A stretch of DNA of 64,000 bases. It comes from Breviolum minutum Mf 1.05b.01 (taxonomy: Eukaryota; Sar; Dinophyceae; Suessiales; Symbiodiniaceae). The notes below the pieces were generated by a model that searched no databases, was not told the DNA's origin, and worked only from the letters and a program-made list of their open reading frames with translations. This document shows, piece by piece, positions 24,717-36,262 of this stretch. The position numbers were made by a program, and so were the translations under genes. The DNA is taken from NCBI GenBank assembly GCA_000507305.1, contig DF239095.1, forward strand, positions 269,628 to 333,627, in the 5' to 3' direction. The first letter of the stretch is position 1. The number at the start of each line of letters is the position of its first letter.

Positions 24717-27700
24717 TCACACATCCACAGTCCATACGATACTCAGCTGTCCGACTGCTCGAGACCTCTCCAGAAATGATTTTGGACCTGGCATTTCACC
24801 AAAGACTTGCAAAACATCACACGAAAAAACTTGCATTGTTGTCGCACCAACTGCACCCACGCAATTTTCTAGAATTGCACCTGCGGCCAAGTAAAAAAAG
24901 AAACACACAACGGGACTATTTTTTGGTTCAAGTAGATTCCAACGTCAACTGACAAATTCAAAAAAAAAACATACCACATCACAGGTTGGTCTGCCCGGAT
25001 CTCCTTTGTTGATAACCTTCCGCCAGCGTGGCGTTCCCGTTCCGCTGGCGCTGGCATGACCGGTGCTCCGCTGGCTGATGGCACTGGGCCTGAGTGGCCG
25101 TTGCCCTCGAAGCTTAGCCTTTGTGGGAGCTAACAGATCCCCACCCACCCAGGATGCCGGTCACCACCAGGATTATTACATTTTTAGTAGGGAATCCCGA
25201 ACTAAATCTTTTTTTGCCGCTGGAATCCTGGATGGGGGGGGGGGGGTGGATCCAACATATCCCCTACCAGGCTTTCCCACCTTTGAGTCGATGATTTTCA
25301 GGGTTTTCCCACAGGTGGGATATAAGATTGACACTTTATCAATCAAACAAGAAAATCCCGACAGTTCGAATCAATGTCGTTAAACAAATCTGACTCCTCA
25401 CACTTCCTTGCATAATCAGTTGGTTTGGTGGTACATTACTCTCTTCTCAAGCAAACTTCTCTTGAAAAAAAAGAACAGGAATCAGGAATCCGCTTTCAAT
25501 GATGGAGGAAGAGTAATACAATCAAAAAAAACAAAAACATTTGCACATTTGCACATGTGCATCCACAACTCAGTGATTGATATTGTTTCTCCAAATCACT
25601 CGCCCAGCTTTGCCAGTTGATCTCTTCCAAAACAAAAAACTGTGATTACTCTTCTTCCCATAAATTGTTTGAAGTGGAAAATGGGAGCCTCCATGGTTGA
25701 AAGCTTTCCTTTACTAATTACTAATGTCATTGTTCACTTATATAACTTCCCAAACAAATATCTCTACAGCACCACGTTGAGAGTCCAACTTGCGACAGGT
25801 TCTTCCTGTCTCCGTTCCTGCCGGAGACAAGATGCCCCCCCAAAAAAAGGGGGCAAAATGTTGTCCATTTCCTTGAAGACCCGTGATTTGGAAGGAAAAT
25901 TGAAACACCATCTTTCTTCAAGGTAATATTGGCATCTTTAGCTGTTACCCCTGTGGAATCAATATTAAGAGCTGGTGACCATCTTTGGATGCCAACATAG
26001 GATCCTAGGAATCTGTTTGGGAAAAGACCACCAACACTTGGAACCATCGCCAAAAGAACTGCTGCTCCACAAGACTTTGTTGGAAAGCAAGAAAAATGTC
26101 GTTGGTTGGAAGGTCGGCTTTTGAGAAGCATCCCTACCGTCAGGGTAACACAGGAGTTTCAACTGGAGAGTAAAATATAGTGGTTTCCCAAATTTCATGA
26201 TTAAAACTTCTACAGAACTTCAAAGGTGTCACATTGACAAGCACTGCTCGCCATGGACTTGGAACTGTTTCAAGAAATCTCATCTGACCACATTTGACCC
26301 TGTCCTTCACCTGAACAGGAGCACGCAAGATGTTCAAAGCATCCTGGGTCCACAAGACGGTCACGCAAACACGAATCAGTGGAAAACGACACTTTTATGT
26401 ATTTAGCTTGCATACACATACATATACATATATACATATGTACAGTTCTTCACAATACCAGTAAACATATACATACACATACACATACACATATACATAT
26501 ACAGATACATATACAGTTCTTCGAACTATCGCCAAAAGTTGTACATACGAGACATGAAATATCAATTCCCAATTTTTTACATGTCGCAAAAACCCAACAC
26601 CATGGAATCGCAGCTTCTAGTGGTACTCCCATCTTTTGCCTCACTTTACAAATTTCCACCCCTCCACCTGGTCGGAGATGTAGGGTTCTAAGTTGCCATC
26701 CTCAAAAACATGGCTGAAACAACGATCATCCTCATCCACCAACCCAAAGGGAAGGGAAAATTCCGTGTCTGGCCTTATGGCATGTTACACACACGGGAAA
26801 TTGTACGAGATAGCAACTCCAAACAAGTTTAGTTTTACCAAGTTGAGAGGATGGTTGAAGATGAGTATTCTCATAACAAAATACTTCCAAAGTTTTCTTG
26901 TTGGTGGTTTCAACCCATTTGAAAAATATTAGTCCGAATGGGAATCTTCCCCAAGTAAGGGTGAAAATGAATAAATATTTGAAACCACCATCCAGTTTTG
27001 TATTTTCTGTTATGTTAAAACATTTGAAACATTCCGAAAAGGCAGGGCTGCAAACCTCGCAAAACATGCATAGATAATTTCTTCCTGTTTTCAGGTGGAG
27101 CACACGTTGAGTCAAGGGTGATATACAGTATATCCCTAGCTAAAGAAGCGAATTTGAAAGGTTCCTCATTTGGAAAGAGCTTCATTTTCACCCGGGTGTC
27201 TTCATGGCTGGGAAAAATGCCCACATCTTCCCACAGGTGCCCTGCTGTGACACTGTGACAATGATAGCTCAAATTTCTTCAAGTGTGGCTGCAAATCATC
27301 TCGCATTTGAGTGAATAATAGACCTTGACAAACTCCATTCATCGCTCTCTTCCAATCCACCGTATGATTCATTGCTGGGGAGTGCAACCATCCTTCCCTG
27401 CTATTTGGATAATCCTTTGACCTCCGGTTATACGGTCCAATAATCCCCAGTGATGATGGTAACTTCCCTTTCCATATTTTATTTCAAGTTGTGAATAACT
27501 ATAACAACCATCTCCCCAGTTCAGGATTTACAGTACCAAAATCACAGAAAATGACCATCTGACCACCCCCATAATTATACGACATGGCCAAGAAAACCCT
27601 GCACAAGAATCAACAGACCCGCTTGACCTTGAAGAGCTTTGCACCACCACCATTCTTCAGTTCCACCTGTCTGCAAGCAACCCGTCAATGGAAACTGTTT

Positions 27701-29895
27701 GACCTCCTTGCCAAAGAGATCAGACGAGAAGATCTTAGAACAGGACTTTTCAGACTACTTGAAAAATTCATTGCAAGTACCAAACACATTCTCCCAAAAA
27801 GTCACTAAAGTTTCAGAAGCATCATTGAGCGAACACAAAACAAGAACCCCTCTCTCTGCGGTGTTTCCTGATATCCGCCATCCCATTTTTTGGGGAAGGA
27901 TCCCTAGTATATCACTTCAATCACAACCCACAGTTCCACTGTAGTTCGAAGGTGCTTCATTGCACCACGGCCTTCCATCGTCCCTTCTCTTCCTCTCGAA
28001 AGGTTAAGACACCTTCGAGGCCATTAAGCTCTGGTCGAGCCTGGCTTTCCACACACGGACGGGGGGCTCGTGGTGGACGATCGAAACGGACAAGTTCCTA
28101 CAGTAAAATGCCAGGAAGTGATGAAAATTATCTTGCTTGGAGGATATCTGATATCACAGCAAAACTCTGGACTCAAAAAAAAAGATGTTTCCAAGGTGTG
28201 CAAAACCGCTGCTGGGAATGCAGTTCACTGGCAGAAGAGTTTTGCAGAATCATGAAGTAAGTATGGCAGTTTCCACCAGATTTCCCGAAATGGGTGTCCT
28301 AAGGATAGTCACATTGAGAATAGATACCTTCGGAATCTTTGAAATCACATCATTTGCGGAGACTTACATACTGTTTTTCAAATAAATCCTGCACCGCTTG
28401 ATTTGTAAACACTACAAAAACAATTCCAAGATTTAAGCATCCCAAATAATCACCCCGACGAAGAGGAACACTTTGGGGATGGTCATCGGATCACCCGAAC
28501 CAAAATCAGGAGAAAAAGAAGTAGGGAAGCTCCAATCGGATTGGCAAAGCCCTGTCATTTTTGAAAAGCATCGTACTTTGTGCATCTGAGTTATCCTAGG
28601 TAATCGTGCAGGTGCGAAGGCCTGTCTGTTTTGCAACAGCATCTTACGACATCTTTCCCATCGCCAAATCCGAAATCCGGATTTAGCGCCTGCAAGCCCT
28701 TCACTCGTACGGTCATGCCAATCTGCAGCTCCTCCAATTTCACCAAATCTCAAAAAAAAAAACAGGCGAATAAATGCTTTGGAAGAAAAAAACATGCTTC
28801 TTTGAAGTTTGTTTAGAATATCCAGCGATTCAAATGATTTCCCTTGCAGTACATTTCAAAACTCAATCGAACTAAAGATGATTTAGGTGAACATCATTGT
28901 TCACCTCTTTGAAAATCAACTCATCATATCTATACTGTATAAAAAAGAGTGTAAAGGACAATATCGCACATCTTTTTGAAGCGAGTTTTGTATAAGAATA
29001 GCTGCAACGATCATCATCCAACAAGAACCCGAACTGGCACACCTTTGCTACCGGAGGCGTTGAGCCCATCGCCTGGTTTCCGCAACTCTCTTTTTTTCGG
29101 CCACAAAAAAAAGTCATGGCATTCAAAACCAGGGGAAAAATCACTTCCAAATGTTGGAGGCGGACTAATCGCAAGGGGTTTGAAGGGGGGGGAAGTACCC
29201 CCTACACCAATCAGAATTCAAGATTATCCATTCCTGGACGGAAAACTTATAGATTTGCTTGGTTTGGTTGGTTGGCCACCATGATTTTCGAAAACAAAAT
29301 TGACCACCAAGACTTCTTGCGGCCCAGGATATCCAATTTGGACCAAACTTTGTAACTCAAAGATTGTAGGGAATCTTGTATCATCGCAGCAGAAAAGGTC
29401 TCAGTCGCTTTGTTTCGCCGGCTGGACTTCCAGAAAATGTTTATTCTAAAACCAAGAAAGAGCCACTTTGAATGGTGACAATGTCGAAACTGAGATTTTT
29501 GAGATGTGCTTCTCCGCTTGTTGTGGACAAGCAAAAACCCGAACATTCAACAATTCTTTGGTCAGAAGAGATGCCCATCTCGATGCAAAAACATATCGAG
29601 CTGGAGGACTCGAGTGATGCTCATCTCTGAAAAACAAGCCACAACTTGACTTTAACCTCCAAGATTTTCATTGACAAGCCGGCATCCGAAATTTGTTGTA
29701 AAGAATCTGGTACTTCTTAGGGTGTAGTCCAAACCTACTAACTTTTCCCCTGGGATGAGTTGATATACATCAGTGATAAAATTCGAGGAGAATCATTCCA
29801 AAACGAAAACTTCTCGTCAAAGAATCATTCCTTGACTAATTATGTACATGTATTTACACATGTAACTTTATATCATGTGTATTATCTGATATATA
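24717..29895. other. Stretch with scattered candidate minus-strand exons
   Basis: Minus-strand frames with coding-like composition occur at 24717-24908, about 25900-26110, 26140-26364 (VLWTQDALNILRAPVQVKDR), about 27120-27270 (EDVGIFPSHEDTRVKMKLFP), 27245-27375 (DWKRAMNGVCQGLLFTQMRD) and about 28600-28740. The two near 27250 overlap in different frames around a small CACAGTGTCACAG duplication, which suggests either splicing or a frameshift. No domain was recognised. A family C hairpin relative lies at 25139-25248. Confidence 0.35.
25139..25248. repeat. MITE family C, copy 4
   Basis: A left arm CCCACCCAGGATGCCGGTCA and a right arm reading towards GGAATCCTGGATGGGG frame a loop with ACATTTTTAGTAGGGAATCC. 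It shares its core with 8281-8338. Confidence 0.5.
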
Positions 29896-29998
29896 TGGGT
29901 GTTTCCAAAAATAGGGGTACCCCAAAATGGATGGTTTATAATGGAAGACCCTATTAAAATGGATGATTTGGGGGTACCACTATTTTCGGAGACATTCA
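29896..29998. repeat. MITE family A, copy 3, with TA target duplication
   Basis: The left end TGGGTGTTTCC and right end GGAGACATTCA are imperfect inverted copies. The inner GGGGTACC marks match the copies at 1205-1307 and 6852-6954. TA lies on both sides (29894-29895 and 29999-30000), typical of Tc1/mariner-type insertion. Confidence 0.7.
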
Positions 29999-31107
29999 TA
30001 TAGATGCATATAACTTTTTGGGGGGGGATTTGTTTAAAGTTTAATATCTACCCAAATTCTTTATCAGTCGAAACCTTCCAGTCTTTTGGGGCATTCAGTC
30101 CACCTTTGAAACACCCGTTCTACGTCTCACCTCAGGTTTGACCTCTTGAAAGACATCGGACCTCACATCTGATCCGTCTGACCTCGGTGTTAAAAAGGTC
30201 ACATTCGGGAAGGAGGGGAAGGGTCTACCCTCGCCTTTTCAGGGTTATGAAAAAATCCTGAGACCTTCAAAAGGTGGAGTGGTGAAAGATTGTTCCACCA
30301 GGAAAGCCATGAAAAATATTCCCAGAAAAACGGGAAAGCCGTTCAAATCATGGGCTCAAAAATGTTCAAATCGTAGTGGTGGATTTGGGTTAGTTCTCAG
30401 GAGGGGCTGAGGGGCTGAGATGTACTAGACGTTGTTAAGAAGGGTCACCTTCAAAGCAGTGGTGAATCACCATGGCTATACTAACTAATGATAACTGAGT
30501 AGGATGATGGAGATGAACATCCCAATTTGCTGAAAAGGTACTCCGAATTTGACACGTCCAATTTAAGAGCAAACAAAAAAGACTGAAACCAAGCAGTACT
30601 ACGAGTTCTTGGCAAAGGGGTTCTCAAACTTCAACTTTGATATAAACCCTGCCCTGTTCACTGTGGTCACCATCTTTTAAGGACTCGTCCTGTTGGGACT
30701 ATGCAGCTGCTACTTCCCTACTTCCTGTAGAACAACACATCTGTCTGAAGGGGATTAGGTTTCGAGACTGCAAGTCGTCCAACCATCATGTTGCAAGGGC
30801 CATCGTGGTTTCAAGGAGGGTAAAACAAGAGAATCCTCGTGAAGCGCACAACTGTTGGCCACGACATTTCTTGGACCCTTGTGACTTGACAAGCTTTGCA
30901 ATACAAGCATGGAAATTTGACATTTCCTTGGTCTTGACATGCACGCTTCACGCCACTTGTGAACCTACAAATGGTTACACTAGCGATTCGCTACGGGTGA
31001 AACTCCAAACATACTCTCCGAAAAAACATGTTTTGCAAATATTGCCTCAATGCAAAAAGATATGTTTGTTAGCGGCATAAAAATTTATCAAGTAATATGT
31101 ATATGTA
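29999..31107. other. Stretch without a recognised gene
   Basis: No hairpin family member and no convincing coding frame seen. Possible intron or intergenic DNA. Confidence 0.4.
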
Positions 31108-31918
31108 TCATGTGTATATAATGGCGCTGTGGCACAACTTAAAAAAATCAATATAATTCCACACTTCTCTGCAACAAGACCGGTTGAAATCAGCGCACTC
31201 GATCCCCCAAGTGTTTGCCCATTTGGAGGGAGTCAGTCTGCAAATCACCTCAGCTTCGTACTTGGACGCATGCGCTTCTTTTGCCTTCTTCTGAAAATCG
31301 GCAAATGCCTCCGGAAAAACACAAATAAAAAGATCAACATAAAAAATACGAAAAATGTCGGTAGAAAGTCTGTCTCCGGGAATTTTTTTTTCACCGTGCA
31401 TTCCTTCCGGTGCACCTTGAAGGACGGCATTGCGTGCTGGTCCTGCAGGACCTTTGGGAAAGTCGTGGAAGATTCGAGAAAGTCCCTGAAAAACGCTCAC
31501 TGATAAGACAACATTAGGCATTTGTTTAAAATAAGAAGAAACGATAAGAATCCAAACCTATATTTTGTGTTGATGTTCATGTTGACCTTGGATTGGCTTG
31601 CCACATCCATGAACAACTGCTTGGAATGATCCAGAAACAGCAGGTTTGTGGACCCAAAATCGTCAATCCAACATTCAACACGTGCAAATTTCAGCACAAT
31701 GCTCAGTAAAAAACTCATACGTACTGAACCACTTCACAAAATCTCTAAGTACCTCTGTGCAATACTGGTCGGGAACAACAAAATTCAGTTTGAAATTGTT
31801 TTTTCGAACTCCATCATCCAAATTGTTCCCTCTTAACAACAACCGACTCATCAAAATCAGTCTCGAAGGCATGCCGCAAAACATGCTGTTCAAATCCCCA
31901 CAACAGTTTTCAGGATAG
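31108..31918 (-). CDS. Unassigned protein, candidate exons
   Basis: Three adjoining minus-strand frames look coding: about 31680-31893 (LNFVVPDQYCTEVLRDFVKW), 31565-31680 (ECWIDDFGSTNLLFLDHSKQ) and about 31190-31500 (EAFADFQKKAKEAHASKYEA). The first two follow each other but in different frames around 31675-31680, with no room for an ordinary intron, so there is either a one-base error or a frameshift. A probable donor follows ATATAG near 31556. I do not recognise the family. It lies just left of the AT-rich virus-like island and is GC-richer than that island. Confidence 0.4.
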
Positions 31919-32179
31919 TTGTATTGTATGAGCTAGACAAGGACGCCCCCCAGCGAAAGACCCGCCCAACTCACAAGAATTATGCAAAAATTCACACATG
32001 GGTTCAGCATAGTCGCCTACTGTCGCCTACATCATATATTTTCAAGCAGTCTGTGAATACTACCCTCAAAACCTCAAAACCAAAACAGGCTCAAGACCTA
32101 CCACACCCCAATACATCAAAACTCCCCCAGTCAGACACACTTATTTTTTTCATAGTGCAATATTATGAAAAATATATGA

Positions 32180-32640
32180 TTAACTTTTCAACCATACAGT
32201 TTTCCATATTTGTTTCAATTTTTTCATCTTAAAATACCCATCCTTTTCTTCATCCGTCGTTTCATTTACCTTTTCTTCTTCATCGTTTTTAACCGTTTCG
32301 TAATGCTTATGCTTCTCTGTTCGTAAATGCTTGGACCACCTACATTTTTTCACTTTACACTGGCAGTAATCGCAAAACACTTCAACTTGCTTATAATCTT
32401 TGTTGTATTTTTTCACTTATTCCATCACGGTTAGTTTGGTAATATTCTTGCCTGCATGCTTTGTTGTGTTCTTTATTTTTTTTGGCGGTTCAGTTTCCTT
32501 TGTTCGTTCTTCTTGTCGCGGTTTTGTAATCATATTCCTTGAAATATTCACGACACTTACTACAATACTTGTGTTCATCAGCTTCTTTTCCAATTTTATA
32601 TTTGCAACATTTTTGTTTATCAATAACTTCCATATATATA
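32180..32640 (-). pseudogene. Zinc-finger protein remnant, virus-like
   Basis: The minus-strand frame starts near 32632 with MEVIDKQKCC, followed by CxxC pairs (HKYCSKCREYF). It then changes frame to a stretch ending KACRQEYYQTNRDG, and again to the open frame at 32180-32416 with FCDYCQCKVKKCRWSKHLRT followed by a second H. The order (CxxC head, EYYxxNR middle, C2H2-like tail with a lysine-rich end) is that of small zinc-finger proteins frequent in large DNA viruses and Polinton-like viruses of protists. Two frame changes make it non-functional. Family assignment is from memory of the pattern. Confidence 0.5.
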
Positions 32641-32814
32641 TATATATGTTTATTTATTTAAGCGTGTCATTCCCTTAAGTATATACCAAGCCTCACTATG
32701 TAATAAAACCCCAGAACCTAAACAGAAAAGCAAAAAATATTACCTTTAAACTAATAAGTATTGTATAAGGTAATGTATGTAGCAAAATAGGTGATGTAGT
32801 ATGTAGTAAGCGTA

Positions 32815-33067
32815 CTATGTCATCAACTTAGATGACGCTAAAAAGCTTTCATATCTGCAGAAGTCATCATCCCTTGGGTCAGTAGATTCATAAAGGCAAT
32901 TAGTGTAGTATTCTGCTCCCTTTACTCTTATACCGTCTGTTTGGTTGTTTCATGATTTCATTGCTAAATTCTCCTAATGTTAATTAACCCTTGCCGTGTT
33001 TCTTGGCGTAATCTTTGTATCTCTGATACATCTGAAGTTGATTTGCACGATGACTGGGCGATGCCAC
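32815..33067 (-). pseudogene. Possible primase/helicase C-terminal remnant
   Basis: One minus-strand frame encodes SPSHRANQLQMYQRYKDYAK, followed after a stop and frame change by LTLGEFSNEIMKQPNRR and then, again shifted, YYTNCLYESTDPRDDDFC. The arrangement resembles the winged-helix tail of D5-type primase/helicases (xxYxxYxxxxGxxxLxxxxFxxxI). Heavily broken; the assignment is tentative. Confidence 0.3.
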
Positions 33068-33274
33068 ATGTCACATAATTGTTGAATAAAACTCATCTAC
33101 CAAAAAATTGTTTTATTAAAGGTGTTATCAAAAGTAAATTTGCCAGAACTCCTGTTCCTTTTTTATATATATATATATATATATTTATGTAAAGCTAATA
33201 TGTTATTCATATATTCCCAAAAAAATGAAGTTTATTAGATAGATACTGTTTTTCGTAGTAAAATATTATCTATT

Positions 33275-33361
33275 CAAAATCATACTCCTATTTTACCAAA
33301 ATCATACTCCGACTTTACCAAAATCAAACTCCGACTTTACCAAAATCGTACTCCGACTTTG
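33275..33361. repeat. 22-bp minisatellite
   Basis: About four tandem units of ACCAAAATCATACTCCGACT type with small changes, at the 3' end of the open frame at 33302-33589. Confidence 0.8.
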
Positions 33362-33589
33362 CTTAAAAACTCTAATAATTTCATTTNTCCTTTCAGAATC
33401 ATTTTTAAGCCAAGCAAAAAACATTACATCATTCAAATTGTTTATTGTATGTCTTCTTCTCGTCTTCTTCATTTCTTTTTGCTTCTCAAGATGTTCCTCC
33501 TCTCTATTTTCAATTTCCATTTCTAATCTGAAAAATTCATCCAAGTCCTTCTGGTTCCAGCTATGAATATATTCAAACATGCCATCCAC
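33302..33589 (-). CDS. Hypothetical protein in the AT-rich island
   Basis: A 95-residue minus-strand frame that begins MDGMFEYIHSWNQKDLDEFF. The middle is highly charged (EIENREEEHLEKQKEMKKTR, probably a coiled coil) and the tail is made by the 22-bp minisatellite. An N at 33387 leaves one residue unknown. It lies 40 bases downstream of the polymerase remnant on the same strand, so it is probably another gene of the same foreign insert. No homologue recognised. Confidence 0.4.
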   Translation of the reverse strand: MDGMFEYIHSWNQKDLDEFFRLEMEIENREEEHLEKQKEMKKTRRRHTINNLNDVMFFAWLKNDSERXNEIIRVFKQSRSTILVKSEFDFGKVGV

Positions 33590-33628
33590 ACAAACATATA
33601 TTAAAATATAATGTTAATAGTCCCTTAG

Positions 33629-33876
33629 TCATTTTTCAGTCATCTCAAAAGTACCATATGCTAAACTATCTACTGAATTTGTCGAATACCTTTCATTCTC
33701 ATAACTGTTTAAACTTATTTTTGTAATATTAATACTATATACTTCATGGCTTTTACACCTAATACTATTGAATGACCTTTGAATAACTTTATTAGTTTCT
33801 CATTTTCTCATACTTAATTGTAATCATCATATTCTATGTTTCTTTTTACTATGTTCTTTGCTGTGTTTTTACACTT
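33629..33876 (-). pseudogene. Family B DNA polymerase, C-terminal remnant
   Basis: Read on the minus strand: AKNIVKRNIEYDDYN, then two stops and a frame change, then RSFNSIRCKSHEVYSINITK and SLAYGTF before a stop at 33629-33631. This matches the conserved tail of protein-primed family B polymerases of Polintons, adintoviruses and Polinton-like viruses (AKGxxKxVVK…DY; IRSKxHxVYT…K.ALSxYDDKRY; TLxYGHY). The palm and finger parts are absent: sequence above about 33890 is of different composition and not similar. The residual match covers only the last ~80 residues. Confidence 0.55.
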
Positions 33877-33890
33877 CTAGAATGTGAAAA

Positions 33891-34776
33891 TATACAAGTC
33901 TCTTTACGTTCGTATATTGGAATTTCTCAAACCCCAAAACAACAAACGACAAACGACCGACACACAAAACAAATCCACAAGCAAATCACTGATCTCAGAA
34001 TCCCTTCAAGTTTCGGAAGCTCCTTTTACCACACACCAAACCGAGAAATGTCAGTTGTCTTTGATATGTTCTCTTTACATGTTGACACCTCTGCTCCTTG
34101 AACAGAAAGTCAAATCGGTCGACCAAAAGCTGTCTCTTCAGCGGTCAAATGAATTCAAATCTAAACACCATCCAAAAACATCACTTCTCACACCAAATTC
34201 AAATGTTGCTACAAGCACTAAAAGCAAACCAACCATGTTGTCATCACTGTGCCATCCAAATTGTTGAAACAAGGCGAAAACGCATCAAATCCAGATGTCA
34301 CCAATCCAAATAAAAGCACCACAAATACAAAGCCATAAATACATTGTTGTAACATCCCAAAGGCAATACTAAACCATGCAGACACCGATTCAGGGATATC
34401 AGTCTGATCAAATTGGCATCATCCAGGTTCATATCCTTCCATACCCCCTTTTGATGTCAATCCGGTCAGACAAAATACCCAAGGTCCATTGCAAACAGCC
34501 GATCAAAGACTCCCACCTATCAGAAACCTGCAGCATCTTACGGCCATAGCAAAACCCAAGGCGGCAGGAAATCTCATTGTCATACCGGCCACTTGCAACC
34601 ACCTGTCTGATGATCCACATCAGTCAAAAACCTGATCCATACCAGACCAAAAACCATTTCATATCGCCATAGTTCCCAGCAAATGCCCATTGTAGCCATC
34701 CAATCCATATGCAACCACACAGAAATGCCACAAAGAAACCAAGTGCTGAGATCTTCCATCCATAGGCCATCACCTT
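33891..34776. other. Stretch between viral fossil and Gag-like frames
   Basis: CA-rich sequence with two plus-strand open frames (33884-34267 and 34098-34313) that lack recognisable motifs. Their composition follows the local base bias, so I do not claim them as genes. Confidence 0.4.
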
Positions 34777-35920
34777 TCACTGAGCCATCCTGTGACCTGA
34801 GTACGTTCGGACATACGAGATCGATTCGGTACGTCGTTCATCACGTTCAAAGCCGCATCTCAGTAGATAAGCTGCCATGTCAGGTGCTTGCGTCTTTGGG
34901 GTCTTACTGATGGCATGACTATATCGATGAACCAACCACGAAGCCCACTGGATCACCTCACGATTTCCCATTCTGATCATCTCCAGGATCTCACCAAAAG
35001 TCTTCCCTTTGTACTTCTCCATCTGGATAACTGTTGTCGACCAGTGTTGTAAGTCCTGGATCCCCGTGGGAATTGGTATCTCACCATTGATTGGGTTGGC
35101 TACGTGCCAGAGTTCCCGGACGGGACCCATGGGAACCCGTCGTTCTCATCGTCGATGAGGACAACTCGTGTAGGCCTGGCTGTTGCAGTTGGTCCATTTG
35201 ATACCATTGCCACACTTGGTGCTTGAACTTGTCCCTCTTGTCCATTCCCATTGTCAAGTGGAATCGATGGATAGAGCCTTTTTGCTTCTTCCAGTGTGAT
35301 CCCAGGGTTGGCACGATCCAGAGCATTGGCCATTCGCATCACTGACTCAGGAACTCCGGCCGATGAGGCAAGGGCACGGACTTCCGGACATTGGTTCGGC
35401 GGTTTGGGGCATTGGGAGCACTCAAATTTCCTTCCTGCATCTGCCATGCCCTCATAGTTCTGTTCATAGGTGTAGGAGGCACTGTAGCTGAAGCATCAAT
35501 TCTGGCTGTTCCAGCCTCTCCCACACCATCATCCACAGCATCGAAGAGTCTCTTGGAGGCATCCGTCATAGCCGCTGGCGCAACACCTTCACTTGTCACC
35601 AGTGTGTATCCAAAGTCTTCTGCTGTAGAGGATCCATCACGAGTGCCAATTCCAGATTGCTTAGCTTTGGCCTTGGGACGAATCACAGTTTGCTGGGCAT
35701 TCTCAATCTCACTGCCAACCTGCTGTGCCAATCCATTCTCAAGACCCATTGCAACCAAGGCCTCGCCAACCATACCACTTTGCTGTGCCTGACCCAAAAG
35801 CTCTTGCAGCTTCGTCCACTCATCATGGCTCATACCGGACTGCTGTGCCATGGCTGGATAAGTCACTCTTTGGCGATCTAAGGTTAAAAGAAAACACAAC
35901 ACACACACACACACACACAC
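34777..35920 (-). pseudogene. Retroelement Gag-like protein, frame-broken
   Basis: Three overlapping minus-strand frames read as one protein with two shifts of -1 type: 35339-35920 (MAQQSGMSHDEWTKLQELLG, low complexity, rich in A, Q and G), 35100-35447 (RANPGITLEEAKRLYPSIPL) and 34777-35130 (NPINGEIPIPTGIQDLQHWS…KYKGKTFGEILEMI). The last part resembles a domain often found in the N-terminal part of dinoflagellate copia polyproteins. Splicing could join these frames instead, but overlaps of 30-109 nt fit point indels better. No polymerase follows downstream, so the element is truncated or this is a lone Gag. Confidence 0.4.
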
Positions 35921-35921
35921 A
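35897..35921. repeat. (CA)n microsatellite
   Basis: A 25-bp alternating CA tract at the N-terminal end of the Gag-like frame. Confidence 0.95.
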
Positions 35922-36258
35922 CCTAGAGGAGCAAACCGATCCCTTTCAGGATAACTGCAACCTAGATGAAATGCGTTATGGAAATGCTTGTGAACGTCAA
36001 TTTGCTTTACATTCTGCTGTTCGATTGCTTAAGCACGGTTAAGTTCAGGACCATTAAGCGACCGACCTTTTGACATGCACTCAAAAACAGTTTTGGTTTT
36101 GTGTTTATGGTCTAAACTGACCAAAAAAACTTCCTCAGGTTTGTTCAACTCAGTCTTCAAAATGAATTCACTCTTCGGAAACGGTCAACTTCAACGATCC
36201 TATGAAAACCACGGCTCTTATAGAGAAATGTGTTGCTAAGGTCTTGACTAAGCTCCAA

Positions 36259-36262
36259 ACTG
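36259..36262. repeat. Target-site duplication ACTG, left copy
   Basis: ACTG directly abuts the first base of the left inverted repeat (AAGGCTTG…). The same four bases follow the right inverted repeat at 55353-55356. Four bases can match by chance, so this supports but does not prove insertion. Confidence 0.5.

Larger units (their letters stand above)
32140..33890. other. AT-rich island: fossil of a DNA virus or Polinton-like element
   Basis: Base composition drops abruptly to AT-rich between about 32140 and 33890 compared with both flanks. All recognisable remnants read on the minus strand in the order polymerase tail, unknown frame, possible primase/helicase tail, zinc-finger protein. All are interrupted by stops or frame changes, so the insert is dead. 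Neither end is defined by a repeat that I can see. Confidence 0.6.

Noticed and set aside
33884-34313. Plus-strand frames in the CA-rich stretch
   Set aside because: Composition follows base bias and no conserved motif was seen, although a short CCHHC-like segment drew attention.
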